Assembly (NCBI GenBank): GCA_032622095.1
Contig: CP136067.1
Coordinates: 193,216,052 to 193,280,051, forward strand
From: Siphonodentalium dalli
Lineage: Eukaryota; Mollusca; Scaphopoda; Gadilida; Siphonodentaliidae
Reading direction: 5' to 3'
DNA: 64,000 bases
Shown here: positions 59,584 to 64,000 of the stretch, in pieces
Layout of the letters: every line of letters begins with the position of its first letter
Numbering within the stretch: position 1 is the stretch's first letter
Translations under genes and position numbers: made by a program
Notes under the pieces: generated by a model
What the model was told of the DNA's origin: nothing
The model's input: the letters and a program-made list of their open reading frames with translations, nothing else
The model's database searches: none

Positions 59584-60248
59584 TTATTGGATGAAACAAG
59601 TAAACCAGTAGCGCATTCAGAAACTAAAATATGATAACCTAACATAAATGAACAAGAAGTTGCGCCTCGGGTGCTGGCATACCCTGATGATGCTAATTTG
59701 AACCATGGGCAGGATGGTATCCAAATTTAAAATAATCAAAGAAGGATAACTCAAGAATTGAAATGCAAACAATTTCCATACCTTGTAGATATAGGGAGTT
59801 GCACCAACGTGCCAAATGTGTTAACAATTCAGTCCTCGAAATTGGCCATGGCAATAAGCAATGCAGTGGGAAATTCTGTGGCAACATGTGAATCTAACAT
59901 GCCACAGCATTAAATTTACTGTGGGACATTTTTCCCAATTTCGAGAGCTGCCAATTGTGTGAGCCCTTTCTTTACTAAATAAATAGTCATTGATGAGTTG
60001 TTCTCTTAGGTTGTTTGTTGAACTTATTTATCAGAACAAATTTCCCACCAATTAACAGAAATCCTTCGGCATTTGTATTATCTGTTCATCTACATGTATC
60101 TGTTGTCTGCTTACATTTTCTGAACACCCCTCCAGATGAATAATAGATCCTTCCAATGAATACTTTTATAACAGACTGGGAGAATCCATTTAGTAATGAA
60201 AGGGTTAAATCAGATAACTACCACTTTCAGGCAAACAAATACAATGTA

Positions 60249-60461
60249 CAGTAATGCTCTAAATAATCGACCCCTTAACCACAGTAGAATTATGGGTAAC
60301 TTTTCAGGATTTAGTCGGAAATATGGCTTTTTGCCATTCATCGGAAAGCTCTCGTCGAGAGCTTTCCGATGAATGGCAACAAGGCATATTTCCGACTAAA
60401 TCCTGAAAAGTTACCCATAATTCTGCTGTGGTTAAGAAGTCGATTAATTAGAGCATTACTG
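60249..60461. mobile_element. 213-bp palindromic MITE, TA target (mariner-like)
   Basis: The ends CAGTAATGCTCTAA... and ...TTAGAGCATTACTG are flanked by TA on both sides (60247-60248, 60462-60463). Arms of about 105 bp are almost perfectly complementary and meet at 'gagctctcgtcgagagctttccgatgaatggc'. A TA duplication suggests a Tc1/mariner-type mechanism. No coding. Confidence 0.88.
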
Positions 60462-60719
60462 TAGGTATAACTCTAGATTGAAAAATTTCAATGTCACTGA
60501 CTCCCTTTAATAATAATCAACACCTCCATAAAGCGCATTCCACAATTAATTTATTACAATAAGTTTTACAGCGATTGTTACCCCGACCATAGAGCATGTC
60601 ACTATTGCCATTTCCATTCCCATCCTACGAGGAAGCAGACCCGCACTGCAAAAAAATTGTGCCCATACCAGGATTTCATACCGCCAATATCCATTAATTC
60701 CTGTTCGAGTAATCCCTTA

Positions 60720-60850
60720 ATGCATACGTTGTGTGAAGAAGTCACAGCACGAGCGATCTTTCTCAAGGTCACAACTAGGTTCAAGATTTGAACAGCGTGT
60801 AACTCTAGTCACACTCGGCTCAACTTGGAACCTAGCCATAATTAGGCCAA
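60720..60850. repeat. Dispersed repeat, empty site for MITE Q
   Basis: 'gagcgatctttctcaaggtcacaactaggttcaagatttgaacagcgtgtaac' resembles 10815-10880. It continues 'cacactcggctcaacttggaacctagccataatta', matching 11145-11165 on the far side of the MITE. 'ggttcaaga' is weakly like a tRNA B box, so a SINE is possible but unproven. Confidence 0.55.
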
Positions 60851-61194
60851 AGAAAAAAAATGTTTTGGTTTCCCGACCCTATTTTTTGCGTGCGACCCTA
60901 AACATTTTTTCACCCATTCGTCAAAAAGAAAAAAATTATATAGGTACGAATTACCGAAGTATGTTACTGGTACGAATTATCGTAAGTACGCGCATCCACT
61001 GTTATCGGAGTGCCAAACGAACACAAGCAATATACAAGAGGTGGCATCAGAGATGCTGTGTCTCGTTTTCGGTGGCTTACCGCCGGTGGCTACCGCCAAT
61101 AGGTGTGCATCAGTATCGGTAGACTAATTAATAGGTAAAATCGGTTAATATTTGTTCAATACCTAACGGCCTCAAAATCGCGAAGAATTCACAA

Positions 61195-62000
61195 ACTAAG
61201 GGGCATAACTCAGGGGAAAAAAGTTCGGAGAAAACTCGTCCGAAATATTCTTGGCAAGTATGCCTATTCCAAATTTTAAACAAATCGGAGGACGTTTGTT
61301 GAAGTTATCGCGCTAACGAGCTAAAAATTCACGAAAAATGACTAATTAAGGGCCATAACTCTATCAAATTTTATTGGGCCAGGCTGGTTTTCGAACTCGT
61401 CCAGGATATTATTGGAAGACACTTATATACCAAATTTTAGTTGAATCGGATAACGTTTGTTGAAGTTATCGCGCTAACGAGCTAAAAAAACGTGAAAAAT
61501 GACTAATTAAGGGCCATAACTCTATCAAATTTTATCGGACCAGGCCGGTTTTCGAACTCGTCCGAGATATTCTTGGGAGACACCTATATCCCAAATTTAA
61601 ATCAAATCGGATAACGTTTGTTGAAGTTATCGCGCTAACGAGTTGAACATTTTGGAAAAAATGACTAATTAAGGGCCATAACTCTATCAAATTTTATCGG
61701 ACCTGGCCGGTTTTCGAACTCGACCGAGATATTCTTGGGAGACACCTATATCCCAAATTTCAATCAAATCGGATAACGTTTGTTGAAGTTATCATGCTAA
61801 CGAGCCTAAAATCAGTGAAAATGGCAAAGGGCCATAACTCTGTAATAAATGTGCGGACGAACCCCATTTTTTGTCTGCAGCTTACGTGCATGGATATGTA
61901 CTCACACACCAAATTTATTTTTAATCCGTCAATAAACGGTTGAGTTATAAGCAAAACACGCCGCCCGTCCGCCGCCCGCCCGCCCACCGTCCCCCATCAA
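61195..62000 (+). repeat. 'ggccataactc' array, 161-bp period
   Basis: 'gaagttatc(g/a)(c/t)gctaacgag' occurs at 61301, 61462, 61623 and 61785, steps of 161, 161 and 162 bp. Each unit holds 'aagggccataactcta', 'ttttcgaactcg', 'cctatatcccaaatttaaatcaaatcgg'. The tail is 'cgcccgtccgccgcccgcccgccc' instead of gacggacg. Confidence 0.88.
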
Positions 62001-62347
62001 ACTATAAGTCGAGTTTTGGAAAAAAACTCAACTAAAAACATCCAGTTTTTACGCGCTTATATTCCCCAAATGAGAGCATGCTGAACGCAAACAATTAATA
62101 TGAATATCAAACACACACAAACTTTTCAAGACATTTTCAAAGCCAATCATTATGATGATTTCAACAAGCTTGAATTTGGTGTAGCGCCAATTCCCCCGAT
62201 ATCGAAAGATAGATTATTCTTTTTAATTTGATGCAGACTATATCGACGACCCCACCACTGTGATAGTGATTGGAGAAGTTGTATAAAGTATCGTGTTTAA
62301 ATGCATAGACACTGATACACAGCCCAAACAAATTACGAATGAAGCAC

Positions 62348-63542
62348 CAGGGTTGGGGTAATCGTAATCAGTAATCGTAATCAAAGTAATCGATTACACA
62401 ATTTGGAGTAATCGTCTGTAATCAGTAATCATGACATTTCTTGATTACAAGTAATCGTAATCGTAATCGATTACTTTCAAATGTACCTGTAATCATGATT
62501 ACATTTTGATTACTTTTTGATTACTTTTACTAAAATATCCATATGGATGGCTATTGGATACTCATAGTCTCATACTGTGGTACTGTGGAGTGTGCAAAGA
62601 TACAAACAACATATTAGAAAGTTAGTATAATTTTGTCATATGTTATGTTAGTGGTACAGTGTGTATGTACAGTCTGGCAGTGGACACAGATAACAACACA
62701 CAATTGTTGAATATAGCATGAATGGCAATAAACTTGTGAAACAGACAATGAAATGTTCTAAATGAATAAATAGGCTAGCCGACTTCAATTATGATTAAAT
62801 TGAATTGGGACTGCTGCAGACAATGGATGTAGAGTCACACTGGTACAATAGGGCTAATTAACTGAACAAAGCAGGTGTGATGTACATTGGTAGACCTAAT
62901 CAGCTGGTTTGTCATTTACTGCACTCATGGAGTTAAGCCTCATTTAATCCTCATCAGGATTAACAACGGATGATCATCAAATAAATCTTAGTGTTATCTG
63001 CATTGTGTTGGGTATTGAATCTAACAGAACATGCAAATATTTTATAATTGTTTCTGGTGATATTTTCATAAATATTATGCTTTAGTTTGAATGCATGTAA
63101 GAAAATTAAAAATATATTAAAATATATTTACATAAATAAATACACATAAAACATGATTATGTATTCCCAATAAGTTGGTGCATAACTTCATGATGAAACC
63201 TTTCCAATACATGTAAATATAAAAAGTTTATATGTTTATTGCTTGCTTCTTTCTATTGTTTCAGTCGTTTCTTATTTCCATGTTATGCAGTGATGTCTTT
63301 ATTCAATCATATTTGATATGTTAATTTTAATTATTTCATTATTTCTTCCTATGCGATCAAAATGGTTGGAAACTAACAATTGTAATCAGATGTAATCAAA
63401 TAGTAATCGATTATATTTACTAAAGTAATTGTAATCGTAATCGATTACATTGGAAAAAATGTAATCAGTAATCGTAATCATGTAAATCAAAAGTAATTGT
63501 AATCGTAATCGATTACATTGGCATGTAATCGCCCCAACCCTG
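62348..63542. mobile_element. hAT-like element with GTAATCGATTAC subterminal arrays
   Basis: The ends CAGGGTTGGGGTAATCG and CATGTAATCGCCCCAACCCTG are flanked by the 8-bp duplication TGAAGCAC (62340-62347 and 63543-63550). About 180 bp inside each end is packed with 'gtaatc(g/a)' and 'gtaatcgattac' motifs in both orientations. The 800-bp centre is AT-rich and non-coding, so the element is non-autonomous. Confidence 0.93.
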
Positions 63543-63550
63543 TGAAGCAC

Positions 63551-64000
63551 AAGTTACCAACAATGCATTTTGAAGTGATGCTCAATGAGTCTAAAAAGGG
63601 GTCTTCCACCAGAAAAAAAACACCCAGCTCTGCTGAGCTCTGGGGAAAAATCTGGGAAAAACATGAAAGATGTAAAATGTTGATACAGAGGGTGACTACA
63701 TCACAACAGTTCTGTGCAATTCTTTATGGTACACAAGCAATCAACACAAGTCACAACATTCCAATCCAAGATCAAGCAGTGCACAGACAGAACAATAATA
63801 TTTAAAGTATAACAACTTGTCCATTGAGAATAAATTAGTCACAGCATGGCGTACTTATCAATTATATTATTTAAAAGCACAGTCATACTGATAGATGTGA
63901 AATGTGAAGTGAAATTTCAGCAATTCCAGAGTTGAATAAATTCATGCCCATTGCATTTGGCTTGATTGAGATTCCCCATCCTGTTTTAAAAGTATCACAT
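63551..64000. other. Right edge, nothing recognised
   Basis: A plus-strand frame (to 63805) contains FEVMLNESKKGSSTRKKTPS but begins inside the transposon end. I see no splice-supported exon and no NUP160 N-terminal sequence. Confidence 0.4.

Noticed and set aside
60602-60784. Minus-strand 60-codon frame as a candidate N-terminal NUP160 exon
   Set aside because: No resemblance to the expected propeller sequence, and its start overlaps a dispersed repeat also seen near 10815.
61760-61987. 75-codon minus frame as a possible exon
   Set aside because: It lies entirely in the 'ggccataactc' array and its tail; similar frames arise from other blocks.

Overview
This is eukaryotic, intron-dense DNA, about 38% G+C by eye, with no prokaryotic features. 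The abundance of diverged 'ggccataactc...gacggacggac' arrays, which I associate with mollusc and especially bivalve genomes, suggests a lophotrochozoan invertebrate, most likely a mollusc. That assignment is inference.

One protein-coding gene is recognisable: the scaffold nucleoporin NUP160 of the nuclear-pore Y complex, on the minus strand. Sixteen exons (three with soft edges or calls) run from 59080 down to 1135. Together they code for about 667 residues, covering the later part of the N-terminal beta-propeller and the first part of the helical domain. Reading phases join cleanly from the first exon found to exon 15. The extreme N-terminal exons and the C-terminal half are not in the window, so the gene continues past both edges. 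A conserved stretch between exons 14 and 16 is missing or unseen. Coding sequence is only about 2.0 kb of 64 kb. No second gene, tRNA, rRNA or CRISPR was found.

The introns are full of mobile and tandem DNA. From left to right: a hAT-like element whose target duplication forms the splice donor of exon 16 (192-1126); a palindromic TTAA element (1949-2359); two TTAA-flanked MITE families that share internal 26-nt-arm hairpins; 'ggccataactc' arrays with periods of about 150-160 bp; a Helitron end (18331-18722); a hAT MITE (19320-20394); a truncated DIRS-like element (20436-23106); a 22-bp minisatellite (24835-25268); a DIRS-like element (28722-33999); a 2.2-kb minisatellite with 50-, 35- and 25-bp blocks in order (38614-40816); a second DIRS-like element holding a 68/64-bp minisatellite (46638-52346); three tandem YY1-like motifs beside a T-shaped hairpin (54291-54441); and, at the right, a TA-flanked palindromic MITE (60249-60461) and a hAT with subterminal GTAATCGATTAC motifs (62348-63542).

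The most unusual points are: (i) exon edges of NUP160 copied in tandem together with their splice sites, in at least three exons, producing decoy donors or acceptors that would break the frame; (ii) two same-orientation DIRS-type elements with the diagnostic internal complementary region but no visible reverse transcriptase; (iii) two TTAA MITE families with different ends but the same hairpin inside; and (iv) the T-shaped fold next to YY1-like sites. All calls are from reading by eye; no search or alignment program was run.
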